NCBI GenBank assembly: GCA_033032175.1
Contig: CM065318.1
Span: 6,262,001 to 6,326,000, forward strand
Length of the DNA stretch: 64,000 bases
Direction of reading: 5' to 3'
Source: Saturnia japonica
Lineage: Eukaryota > Arthropoda > Insecta > Lepidoptera > Saturniidae
The notes beneath the pieces are model-generated. The model was not told where the DNA came from. It did not search any database and worked only from the letters and a program-made list of their open reading frames with translations. The position numbers and the translations under genes were made by a program. Below are positions 42,401 to 52,793 of the stretch, piece by piece. Within the stretch, counting starts at the first letter, position 1; each line of letters begins with the position of its first letter.

Positions 42401-45400
42401 ATAAACTGATCTGTTGTCTGCTTCCATTTTTTCTTCCAAAGACATATTCAGTGGGCTTGCTGGGAACATGAAATATTTCAAAACACTTTGAAATAAACAT
42501 TGGTCCCTTACAGTCAGTCAATATCAATGATATCACTTCAGGGAGTAACATATCATTATTCATACCATATATAAATCTCTTAAGAGAATATTCCATTTTT
42601 TTCTTTGCATGAAAGAATCTTTGAAATTACCACTCAGATTTCATAAATTCTTTTTGCATTTTATAGCCTATTTATTGAGGAAGGTAAGTCAAGTGAAGCT
42701 AGGATCCAAGCGAGTGAATCAATAACCATGAACATCAAACAATCTGGCAATCTGATAAGAGAGGTAGGGCACTGAGAAGTTTCTTTGAAGATTTCTCAAT
42801 ACTTGGAGCAGTGTGACTGGTGGAATACCTCCACCCTACAGAATATCGCAGCCAAATACCCTTGCGTTATATTTCTGTGGTGAATATGGTTTCCAGAGTT
42901 TTTTGAGGTAAGGAGGTTAACAAGCTAGTGATATGTATGGTATTACAATCGTCCATAGGCTACAGTAGCTGCGTACCATCAGGCAGGCCTTATGCTTGTT
43001 TGCCACATTAATTGTATGAAAAAAGCTGTTGGCTATATATGGGTAACATTCAATTTTACCAACTCATTTCACTGCGCCGGATGTGTTAACATACTTATTC
43101 AAAATTTTAATGGATGGGCGCATTGCGCACGTCAGCACAATGAGCAAGGCTGAGTTAACAAGCAAGACAGTGGGTAGTACATGTTTAGTGACTCACTTAG
43201 CTTGAGTTACTGAGTTGGTGCAAAGAATTTAGCTGAGTTACCCATGTCTAGTTAGCAAGTACTAGAAGTGAGAGCAAGTGAAAACATGGGGCGCAGCTAA
43301 TCATAATATCACACATTAGATAGAGTCGACTGTTACATACATATGAGCTACAATGAATAAGCAATACCTTAGATAAAGTATCCTAACTAATTGTATCTAG
43401 TAATACTTTATTCCAAATATCTCATAATATACACTTTTCATCAAAAAAATCGAATCACGGAGTTTGGTTTTGAATGAGTCTTATGATTTTCAGGCTTAAT
43501 TTAAATAATAAAAAGAGATTTTAATTCATTAAAAAAATAATCGGCTGGCAGTTCTATCTACACAATTACAAATTTTAATTAAAATTTTCGAATTTTCATC
43601 CAATAAATGAATGTGTATTCTGTCGGAATTTCTGCATTTAATCACAATTTTTTGTCAAATATTTTTGTTTTTTAATAGTGATTGGTAACAAAGTAATCTA
43701 AACCTCCTTGCTGTCAATACAATGTATCCGCGTTATCTGGAGACTGATATGTTTACTTGCCGTCCAGGATCTGATAGATTCGAGTCACGTCTGAAGAGAT
43801 GACGGTATATTATGTCAGTTTCTCTAAGACATCATGGATTTAACTGTATTCAACTGCAGAAGCGGCTTCATGTGACTCGAGAACAGACTGTGAGCGATTC
43901 TACTATTAGAAGAAGATTGAAGGAGCGTGGCCTGATACCTAATACACCAGTTGATGGCCCAAAATTGACGGTCAACCACTGAAAAGCGCACCTTAACTTT
44001 GTATGTGAACAGTGCTGAACTGAAGAGTCAGTTACGGTGGCAGCTCATGGATGGATTGAGGAGGCATAAGGACCTCGCTTACTTTCATTAAATGGGCCAC
44101 ATTACATCGAAGTTTGTCTGGAGCCTCATGTGGTACCTTACGCACATTTTATTGGCAAAGAGTTCATTTTTATGCAGGACTATGCCAGGGCTCATACTGC
44201 TGGCATTCTAAATGAATACATGATCGAAGTTGGTATTATGGTTAAGGGCTGGACAGCAAAAAGCCTGGATATGAATCCCATTGATCACCAATAGGAAGAG
44301 TTGAGACAAGTAACAGCAAGAGATCCTGCTCCGGTGACTTTTGGCCAGCTTAAAACAGTTATACAAGAAGAATGGGGTAACATCCCACGACACAAGATTG
44401 TGACTCTCATCCATTCGATAATGAACCTCATGGAAGCAGTCTTGTTAGAGTCTGGTAAGGAAATAGGAGATACTAATTAAAGTTTTTATAAACATTTTTT
44501 GTCTTACGAATTTTTTTTCAACATTTTACAAGTTCTTCTCAAAGGGTTAAAATAAACCTGTAGAATAAAACAGACTAGCTAAAGAAATTTAAATTTAATT
44601 AGAAACATTCCTCAAAAGATACCTTATAATATATGCAATTAACTAGTATTATTTCATTCTTTTGTTTTAGTATAAAAAAATTAGACTCATTCAAAACCAA
44701 ACTTCAGGGGTGTTTCGATATTAAATGCATATGAGCTAGAATAAACAAGCAATAACTTGGATGTATTATCCTATCCAGTTTTCATATTCTCTCATGTTCA
44801 AACATTAACATGAAATGACATTTTTGTGGGCATCATGTTGAATAATGATAAATGCAGATGGATACATAATTATGCATTGGTTGCGTTTTCTTTTGATTGT
44901 ACTGTGCCCAAGTATCTTAGAAGTAAAACAAAGAAAATGTTCAAAATCTCTTCAGTAGTTATATTAGTGCACAACAGCAAACCTCTGTCATTTTATTTGA
45001 CTAATGGAGCCGCCCGTGGCTATGTGCACATGGACTACAGAGCGCCATCAATCGGGCACATGTACAAATCATACTACCCACTCTTTTGGTAAAAATACTT
45101 ATTATGGGTGATCCCTAGAAGACAGACATATCCTCTCAGTAACTCTTTTGTAGGTCTATTTAATGTCTGCAATTATGTAGTACATTAATTTGAAATATCT
45201 GTTATGGTTTAATCACAGTAAGACTTTTAAGCACCTAAATTGATTCACCATGATCATTTTTTATTTTATTTACATGGAACTCTAATTCTATTTCTAAAAT
45301 AAAAGTAGCATATATTACTCCTAATAACATGAGCTATCTGCCAATGAAAGTCCTGACAAAATTAGTCCCTTTCAGAGACTTTTCAATTTAATAAGTTTTA

Positions 45401-46771
45401 TATACAGTGTGTATTAAAAACCCAGTCCGATTTGTGAAGGTGTTATTAGGTATCGAGATTATATTCTGTTTATGTTATCTATCTCAGAATATTAGTAAAA
45501 AAATTAGTTAAATGAGGAAACTTACACGGCAATATGGGCAGCGCTGCGCAGGGTACCACATACAATCAAACATACCACTGTGCCGCACTGGGGCTGGTGA
45601 TAGTGTTATCACGTTTTAAAAATGAGCTAAACTTTAGGGAAACTAAATATGTTAATTTTAAATTGCAATAACATTTTTATTTTCATAATAAATAAAATTT
45701 TGATATTTTTTTTGTAATGTCATTGGGGTACCTATATATCCTTTTCTGATTCAATGGGGTTTTTAATACATATTGTACAAGTTTATTATTATTATAAGTT
45801 TTTACAAGTTTCTTTAAATTATAGTCTTTATCATTAATTTGTACAAACAGTGGGTATAACATTGTAAATATGCAGTGTAAGTTTGTGTAACATGGACAAA
45901 GACTGAGCCCACACACAAATCTATACATTATTTTATCACATTTAGAATTTACAAGTCTTTCAAATAATAAATTTTACATATAAACAAAAATGTTCTTACT
46001 TAGTCCTGGCGGACTGCCCATGCTCATTTGTTTGTCAACCTCTGTTTGCATTTGTTTTAACTTTTCTGCTTCTTCCTCCATCTCTCTCACTCTCGCTTTG
46101 ATGGCAGCAAGATCTGGAACTTCTGTTCCAGTCATTTCATCACCACCCTAATAATAATAAAACTGTTTTATAACAAAAATAATTCACAGTAGAACAAATT
46201 AATAAAGTTTTCTTCTCACAAATAGTTATTTATAAACAAGAAAAGTTATAAATTTTTTATTATGGCCTTCTGTCAACAAGGTGAATAATTATTTTGAGTA
46301 AATGTTACAGTATATAGTACAGATTCACATATTTTCAGATTTAGTAAGTCACTTAGATTTGGTAACTAATATGGCTTTGGCTGGATTTTGAAATTATTTA
46401 AATTCAGAGATTTTTTCTCTAAAAATTGTATCAAAATTAGGTCAGTAGTTTATCCTGACACAAGCACAAACAAAACTTTCATTCATTACTCCATTCGAAT
46501 TCATTTGCGCGATTACTTTAATAAATAATTATATGATAAGTAAAGTACCTACCTACATAATGAACAACTGAGCAAAAGCGTTCCAAACATTCAACAATAC
46601 GCCTCAGTAAATACTTAAAAATCAGATCGTGAATTTTTTTTAACTAAACACAGACCTTGCTACAAGGAAACCTCTTACCCCGAGACTGTTGTCAGTCATG
46701 TTCAAGGAACCGTTTGTTCCGTCCAAGTGATTGTTGTCAATCGAATCTAAATAATCATCATTTTCTGCCAT
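39292..46771 (-). CDS. Pabp2: Pabp2 (PABPN1): nuclear poly(A)-binding protein, complete
   Basis: There are five coding exons, 46771-46679, 46147-46000, 42459-42327, 41892-41763 and 39450-39292, all in phase, giving 220 residues. An acidic N-terminus (1-31) precedes a coiled coil rich in E and K at about 43-75. The RRM has RNP2 (VYVGNV, 99-104) and RNP1 (KGFAYIEF, 138-145). The tail is R/G-rich with [12 protein letters not shown] and ends TPY. PABPN1 binds growing poly(A) tails in the nucleus, stimulates poly(A) polymerase and sets tail length (family knowledge). The length is close to that of the fly protein. Introns hold a fold-back MITE, LINE debris and a dead Tc1-like element. A 5'UTR acceptor lies at 46830. 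Confidence 0.96.
40080..40112 (+). repeat. Helitron-like 3' end
   Basis: GAACGAAGTTGCGAGCGTCAGCTAGT ends in CTAG followed by T, the usual 3' terminus of lepidopteran Helitrons. The 5' end was not located. Confidence 0.4.
40121..41063. mobile_element. fold-back MITE with about 230-bp inverted ends
   Basis: The left arm starts CAGGGTTATTGGTAAATCGA at 40121. The right arm ends with the complement ACCAATAACCCTG at 41063. TA flanks both ends. The arms extend to about 40350 and from about 40835, with matching AAAACGATTAAACAC text. The centre has no coding frame. It lies in Pabp2 intron 4. Confidence 0.85.
41763..41892 (-). CDS. Pabp2: Pabp2 coding exon 4 (RNP1 half of RRM)
   Basis: It encodes [20 protein letters not shown] and the end of the RRM up to RGRQIK. 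The acceptor is TTCCAG and the donor GTAATT; it ends in phase 0. Confidence 0.96.
42327..42459 (-). CDS. Pabp2: Pabp2 coding exon 3 (RNP2 half of RRM)
   Basis: It encodes [20 protein letters not shown] and [18 protein letters not shown]. The acceptor is TCCCAG and the donor GTGAGT. Confidence 0.96.
42840..43015 (+). repeat. LINE 3'-end fragment
   Basis: GTCCATAGGCTACAGTAGCTGC and ACCATCAGGCAGGCCTTATG.. to TTGTTTGCCA form the common 3' end of a lepidopteran LINE family related to the debris at 12950. Confidence 0.45.
43038..43246. mobile_element. small MITE with GGGTAAC ends
   Basis: ATATGGGTAAC at the left and GAGTTACCCATGT at the right form inverted ends. ACTCA and GTTGG motifs repeat inside. 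Relatives are at 51744-51792 and 52444-52757. Confidence 0.55.
43449..44719 (+). mobile_element. decayed Tc1-like element
   Basis: The inverted ends share GTTTGGTTTTGAATGAGTCT (43462 region and the complement at about 44684-44704). The interior encodes broken transposase text: [20 protein letters not shown], then [19 protein letters not shown] (second Asp) and a degraded third block near 44280, followed by [20 protein letters not shown]. Several stops are present. It lies in Pabp2 intron 2. Confidence 0.7.
44720..45999. other. Pabp2 intron 2 remainder
   Basis: No coding signal. 45236-45395 is a second copy of the dispersed repeat at 13340. CATATGAGCTAGAATAAACA at about 44729 repeats 43343 directly. 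Confidence 0.5.
46000..46147 (-). CDS. Pabp2: Pabp2 coding exon 2 (coiled coil)
   Basis: It encodes [20 protein letters not shown] and [20 protein letters not shown], ending in phase 1. The acceptor follows an ATT repeat; the donor is GTAAGA. Confidence 0.95.
46679..46771 (-). CDS. Pabp2: Pabp2 coding exon 1
   Basis: Start codon at 46771. It encodes the acidic [15 protein letters not shown].. N-terminus (31 residues). The donor is GTAAGA; phase 0. Confidence 0.93.
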
Positions 46772-46834
46772 CTCCACTAACGGTCGAAATCATGAATTCA
46801 GCACTTTCTTATAAACACTGCCACTAACACCCTG

Positions 46835-47424
46835 AAAATGATATTTAGTATTACAGTTACAGTGGTGATATCTTCAACGTAAATAGAAAAATTTCATAAA
46901 TACTATACAAGTCTGACGTACCGGTAACCAAACCCGTTATGATGCCAATGACCCGCTTACGAAATATAGTTCACATTAAATACTTATTTAAGTCAATATT
47001 TATATATTCTAATGCACTTTTATTAACGTTGTATTATTCATCCGATAATTAGAGATACAATTAGATACACGAAAAATAAAATTCCAGCCATCAGCAAAAC
47101 AACGACTAATGTTGCCAAGTGCCAACAATCTAGGAATGAGGCGTATTTATCAGAACAGGTATTAATAACAAGTATTTACAAGTAAAAGTTTGCAACTGTT
47201 ATCTAATATCGTAACAAGCTGTTACTAAATACTAGGCTATTCCACATAATAGTGAGGCGTATTTTTCGGAACAGATACAAAAAAAACGTGTTTCTCAGAA
47301 ACAGCTCGTAATTGGTATCTCTAAAATAAACAGGCTGTTCTTACGTACCTGTTCCAAAGACTATTACTGTTTCCGTTTGGAACATGTTTTTCTGTGTTCT
47401 AGCCTAAAGATGTTTATTATATAT
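46835..47424. other. Pabp2 upstream region
   Basis: It probably contains the Pabp2 promoter and 5' non-coding exon. TGAGGCGTATTTWTC occurs twice (47137 and 47250) with GGAACAG motifs, suggesting a small decayed repeat. No core promoter could be fixed. Confidence 0.35.
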
Positions 47425-47810
47425 CATTGATTGACGAATTGATGGATTGATTGATAAATTGATGTATTGATGGATTGATAGATTGCTAGATCGATGGATT
47501 AATGGATTGATAGGTAGATAAATTGATTGGTTGCTAGATTGATGGATAGATGGATTGACGGATTGATGAATTGATTGATGGTTTCATTGGTTGAGGGATT
47601 GATTGATGGTTTTATTGATGGATTAATTAATGATTTGGTTGATAGACTAGTTGATGGATTGATTGATTGATGGTTTAATTGGTGTATTTATTGATGAATT
47701 GATTGGGGGACTGACTGATTGATTGATGGATTGACGCATTGATGGATTGATTTATGGATCGATAGATTGAATGATTGACTTGACGGATTGATTGATTAAG
47801 TTATACGTTA
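47425..47810. repeat. GATT/GATG-type tetranucleotide array
   Basis: About 380 bp of imperfect ATTGATGG, ATTGATTG and ATTGATAG units, an interrupted tetranucleotide tandem repeat. Confidence 0.9.
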
Positions 47811-49649
47811 TTTTATTATGCGTTAGGCCTATAGTGCATACAATTTCGAGTTGCCGATCTATACTTCACTATGGTTATAAGTGATACTACGTATTATGTC
47901 TCTACTAAAGCGTAACAGGCTGTTATTTTGGAACAGGTTATTTCTCAGGAACAGGAACAGTTATAACAGTTATCTTATTTTACCTGTTATAGCTCACCCC
48001 TACAACAATCCTCTCAGTAGTCTGCCAACACAGAACCACTGATTGCCACTGATTATTCACTATTAACCCGTTAATTATATTAATTTACCCTACTGACGCT
48101 AATAACGATGTATTCAGATGTTCAGTATTACTTTACTCTATGTTAACTAAAGATAGACGATATTTATTACATAGCAGAAGAAAATGCTGCGCCGTTAGAA
48201 AATAATAGCACAAGCCATTTCTTAATACTGCGGCCTGCATGCAGTGCTGATCTGTGTCTTAGCAATTCTTGTTGCAGAATGCAGATCGATCGAGTTTGAT
48301 TAAGCTTTCTTTACGCCAAAGCAACATAATGCGGCATTGCCACATGCTACAAATTGTGGCATGCGTCTCCTTTTTGCATGCTACAAACGGCAATATCTTG
48401 CGGCAGATGTGGTCTGTGGCAATCTATAATGAATCATCATTTCAGATCATTTTTTGTTGAATGACCGACTTCACCAATATTGAGAGACTGTTTTCTACTA
48501 TTGATAATTTTAAAACCTGCCAGATAAATAGATACTGCACAAACCCTAGAAAGATTGTTACATACCGTATCTACTAAAAGATGAACAGAAAAAAGGGCTT
48601 CCTAATTTAAATAAATAAGTTCTTCTAGATCCATTTGTAATTTATCTATGTTTATTGTTCAAAAAACTACTGATCTTGACTCAATATTCTTGAGTGATAT
48701 GGTAGGTAGGTAAATATACTGAAATTTACTTTTACAGGCTACCAATTTTGGGCACTTCATCCTCTGATTTTTTTAAATTGAGGTTGGCAGCCCGGTTGAC
48801 GCATGAAAATGTTGCACGAAATCTATTAGGTTTGCATTATGTATGTAAATGATTGCTATTTAAAAATAACTGTCACAGCTCTGAAATTATATTTTGTTAT
48901 CACTGTTATTTTACCAGCGATAAAGAAATTCCATTTCTACAATAAACGATAAACAAACAAAAAAATTTAGCTATCTTACAGATCTCAAAATACTAGATAA
49001 TGTGATAAAGTAATTTTGTTAGCGCCACCTATTACCACTTTTAAGCCTTTTAGATTACAAATTTCAATTTAAATAAAAAATATTTATATAAACCAGGAAA
49101 ATTAGTTAATCCGTTCTGAAAGAGTAAAAAAACTATCACTTATTTTTCATTTTTGCCTAAGCGCCATACAAACCACTCCAAATAAATCTAAGTCTAAGAG
49201 TAGTGCCAATAAGATTCAATATCTTACTTCTAATTTGACTGGACAGATTTACTCTTTTCCTTTAAGGCACGTATCACAGACTATTAGATGTACAAGTAGC
49301 ACGTATTGCAATCACACGATGGAAAAAACAAATAAATAAAATGATTGAATGAACAAGACAAATTTTAACAAATAAAAACAGGCAAAATAGCAGTGATGCA
49401 TTATAATTTCCATGCCTAGTTTGGATACAAGTGCGACATCGTGCACGAGTCTTGTCTGGGATTGCCATAAACACAGAACAGTGAACACTAAATTGCTGTC
49501 CGCGTCGCACGGTGGATCGTTCCTATACAAGCGGTTTGACATAGGCTACTTAAAAATTCAAAGTCGTCATTTCACAAAACTTAATGTACCTGTTAGCGAC
49601 GCATAGGCCTAAGCGTAATGATACGAAAATAGCAATTATAAATATAAGT
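47811..49649. other. intergenic, no gene seen
   Basis: Frames at 48269-48460 and 49412-49606 have no recognisable motif. The GCGGC/TGCGGCA patch at 48180-48430 may be a decayed hAT-type MITE but its ends were not found. Confidence 0.35.
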
Positions 49650-50425
49650 TGTAGGGATGAATAATTTATACAAACAATCATCGATCTAGTGTTTCTAATA
49701 TTATACTATAGCGTGTAGGTATATAAGAACAGTATATAAGTTATGAAAATGTTTGTAATTCAATAGAAATAATCACTTACAAGTACTAAAATCATATATC
49801 GTCGATAATTCATATTATATAGAAGTTGTATGTAATGTTTTGTGTTATATAGGTAAATTGGCCTTCTCTATACGTTTTATAATGTTTGTAACATCAAATA
49901 GTGTATATATAACAAGTTTCAAGCTGTTTTAAAGTTGTAATGTTTAACGCTTTGTATCTACCATGTTTATTAACCTATAATGTTAAAGTTAGTGTTTTTG
50001 GATAGGTATTTGTGTCTACATTAATGTGAAATAGTTTTTATAGTAATTGAATAATTGTAATTAGAGATATTAACGATTTATTGTACTTTGCATACAAGTA
50101 ATAATAATAATAGATAGAGACAGCGATAGTGCAACCGCGGCGCATTACCGCGGTTAACGGACCACACCCAAGTTTGGTAATGAGCAGTACGGATAGAGAT
50201 GCCATCGTCCGTCTCACTCTCCGGCAAACGATATAAAAGGCGCACTACTGGGGCCAACCGGCACACACGGGTGCCACAAGCTGAAGACTCAAGACTCAAG
50301 ACTCAAGAAACTGGAAGAAACAGTACCCAGAAGATAGTACCAACAAATTGTATTGTGTCTTGAAGAATACAGCGAATTTTATTGGGGTGCCTGTGTGTCA
50401 TTTTGCATCTTTATTAAGTGTTCAA
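49650..50425 (+). repeat. candidate solo LTR
   Basis: GATATAAAAGG at 50230 looks like an LTR TATA box. It is followed by a tandem AAGACTC repeat (50283-50307) and a transcribed-leader-like stretch, ending TTAAGTGTTCA before CCGCCAGCGACCC, where a primer site would lie. Borders (TG..CA) are guessed and no second copy is present. Confidence 0.35.
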
Positions 50426-50745
50426 CCCGCCAGCGACCCAGTCCATTCCGCTCCGTGCTACGTCATCGCCGCGCCTACCAGCAGGCACCTCACTGCGTGT
50501 GTACCTTAATGTTTCGCCCTCTTCACGCCTAGTAGTTTCGGGTGTGAGCAGCGTCGGTCGCACGTAGTGAGAGGGGCTCGCACGCACTGGTTTCCAGACA
50601 GCTGGTTACCGTAGCGTGTTATCCGCCGTCGGTTATACAGAGTACGAGGGAATCGTTTCCGTCGCGTTCGCGCCCTCGGTGCGCGGTCCCGCTCAGTATA
50701 GGTTGACGTAGCACATTTGTATATGGGCAGACGCACGCGCCCATT
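50426..50745. other. GC-rich, CpG-rich island
   Basis: It is clearly richer in CpG than its surroundings. It could be the promoter and first non-coding exon of a host gene such as the plus-strand gene at 56582, or retroelement leader. No frame is convincing. Confidence 0.35.
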
Positions 50746-50851
50746 TTAGTACCATTCGATTGCTATATTAATTGCCAACACTATGGGTGAAATTACTTTT
50801 TTTATTGCACTCATAGTTTTGGAGTAAATAGAGAAAAACCGTTTGTAATGG

Positions 50852-50989
50852 TTTTTTTTTTTTTTTTTTTTGAACTGACTACACTGTTAGTCTTAGAGGC
50901 CCTATCCTAAAACAGAAAACAGAGCCGCTGCGGCTTTTACAGCTATACCGGACTTGGGGGCGAGCGCTTAGGGCACTCAGCCGCGAAGG
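50852..50989 (-). mobile_element. 3' tail of jockey-like LINE
   Basis: A 20-base T-run (50852-50871) followed by GAACTGACTACACTG and the GGGGGCGAGCGCTTAGGG block. It is the same family as 28881-30053, strongly 5'-truncated. Confidence 0.75.
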
Positions 50990-51059
50990 TTTTTAATGTA
51001 TGGGAGTCTACCTATTTAAATGAATATCTCGTAGGAGTTTTTGGCGGGATCTTGAAGTG

Positions 51060-51340
51060 ACATGTTGTGGTTGTTATTTTTAATTCATTTACTTAGGTTT
51101 TTGACCCTATATTATGTAATATTTGTGGCGTTTTGCGTGATATAGTTTGGTTTTTGTGCATAATTGCATTGTGCATTCATTCCGAGATCACACAAAAATT
51201 CCCTAGAAAGTTCTAACAAGGGAGCCACCATCTTGTTAGGATACTGAATCGTCATAACACTTGACAATATAATTCACTCGATAATGGCAGTAATGGTCTT
51301 CATTAAAGAGGACCGGTTGCCAAGTTAGGAAGAAGAAGAA
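51060..51340 (+). repeat. retroposon-like repeat with GAA tail
   Basis: GGAGCCACCATCTTGTTAGG, ATGGCAGTAATGGTCTTCAT and AAGAGGACCGGTTGCCAAGT, then GAAGAAGAAGAAG. Nearly the same text recurs at 52230-52350. Confidence 0.6.
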
Positions 51341-52129
51341 GAATATCTCGTATGTGTTGGCATTACGAATTATGTGCCTTTGCCTAAAAACATTAACAAC
51401 CTTAAAAAGTATGTATGTGGCAATATATCTGCTCTGTGTACTCTTTATGTGTCACTTCAATAAAAAACTTTCAATTAAAAAAATGAAGTGTTATTCACTA
51501 ATAAATATTAAAACTCTGCATAAAATTACAATAATAACAAAATTAATTAATCACAGTATGTATCGCCGCTTTTCGTTCTAAAATTTTTATCCCAGTATCT
51601 AGTCATTATAACATATTATTTCCAAAGACACATGGTGAAGATATAAATAAAAATATTTTGAAAAAACTGGACGAAGTCAATATTTGCAGATGTTTATACT
51701 AGCCACGCACTAAAAATTATAATGCGGTCATAAACTTTAATTAACATGGGTAACTAAGCAAAATTTCATGTGCAGCACAGTGTTACCCATGTCTAATATT
51801 CTAGACGTAGCTTGATCTTATTTTGCTAAAGACAAATTTTTGAAGTGAAAACTTCTTTAGCATCGTTATGATTTGAAAGTCGATGAAACAAAAAAGCAAC
51901 AGTAAAACGAGACAGACACATAAATTCATAAGATTTAACGTGGGAAAAAATGGTATAGGAACACCCGGGAAAGTTTTAGGCAATGGTAAAATGGTACAAA
52001 AGAGGTTTGTTGCCAAGCAATAATTATTTTATTATATCATCAAAATGGCACGAAACACTTATGACATTCTGTTACTGATTGATATTGTGTTAGGTTACCA
52101 TGGATATTTCAAATGTGCTTTAATTGGAA
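51341..52129. other. intergenic, no gene seen
   Basis: AT-rich. 51744-51792 is a 49-bp pair of ACATGGGTAAC/GTTACCCATGT ends, an internally deleted copy of the small MITE at 43038. Confidence 0.4.
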
Positions 52130-52415
52130 ATGATATTGTGAATAATGACTGTGAGTACTTGTATGTACATTTTCATAAACTTTAAATTAGTGTGTATTAT
52201 TCCGTAATTCAGAAAATGATCAAATTTCAAGGGAGCCACCATTTTGTTAGGATACTGAATCATCATAACACATGACACTATAATTCAATTGTTAATGGCA
52301 GTAATGGTCTTCATTAAAGAGGACCGGTTTCCAAGTTAGGAAGAAGAAGGCTATGACACATTGACACTGGCAAGATCTTTTGCGGCGCCAAAACCAGAAG
52401 AAGAAGAAGAATTAT
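52130..52415 (+). repeat. retroposon-like repeat with GAA tail, second copy
   Basis: Shares blocks with 51060-51340. It then adds CACATTGACACTGGCAAG, which also occurs at 12028, and ends in GAAGAAGAAGAA. Confidence 0.6.
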
Positions 52416-52443
52416 TCTGTAAAAAGCACAAAGCACAAATTAT

Positions 52444-52757
52444 CCATGGATAACTCACAAACTCAGCAAAATTCATTGCGCTGACTCAAAAACTCAAGTG
52501 CAGCTTGCTGCGCCGGCGCATTGAGTGAACTCAAATTTGCGCCATGGGGCAGCAAAATAGTACGCGAGGCAACAGAGAAAAATGAATTATTCAGTTGACC
52601 GACACGAGCGGTGGGGTGCGACGCTGTCCCTTAGTCGGCTCGCTGCACTGAAGTGCGCTGTGCGCCAACACACACAACACCCGGCGCAGTAAACTGAGTT
52701 GGCGCATTAGCGGCCGCAGCGCAGTGTTCTCGTTATTTATCTCTGGTGTTATCCATG
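52444..52757. mobile_element. MITE with CATGGATAACTC ends
   Basis: CATGGATAACTCAC at 52446 and GTTATCCATG at 52748-52757 form inverted ends around a GC-richer 290-bp interior with CTCA and GCGCC motifs. It is related to 43038-43246. Confidence 0.55.
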
Positions 52758-52793
52758 GCTAGCAAAAATTGTCAAAAGTTAATTTGTGTTTGG

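Noticed and set aside
43312..43440. Treating the 44729 repeat as a second end of the Tc1-like element
   Set aside because: The repeats are direct, not inverted, and lie outside the matching inverted ends.
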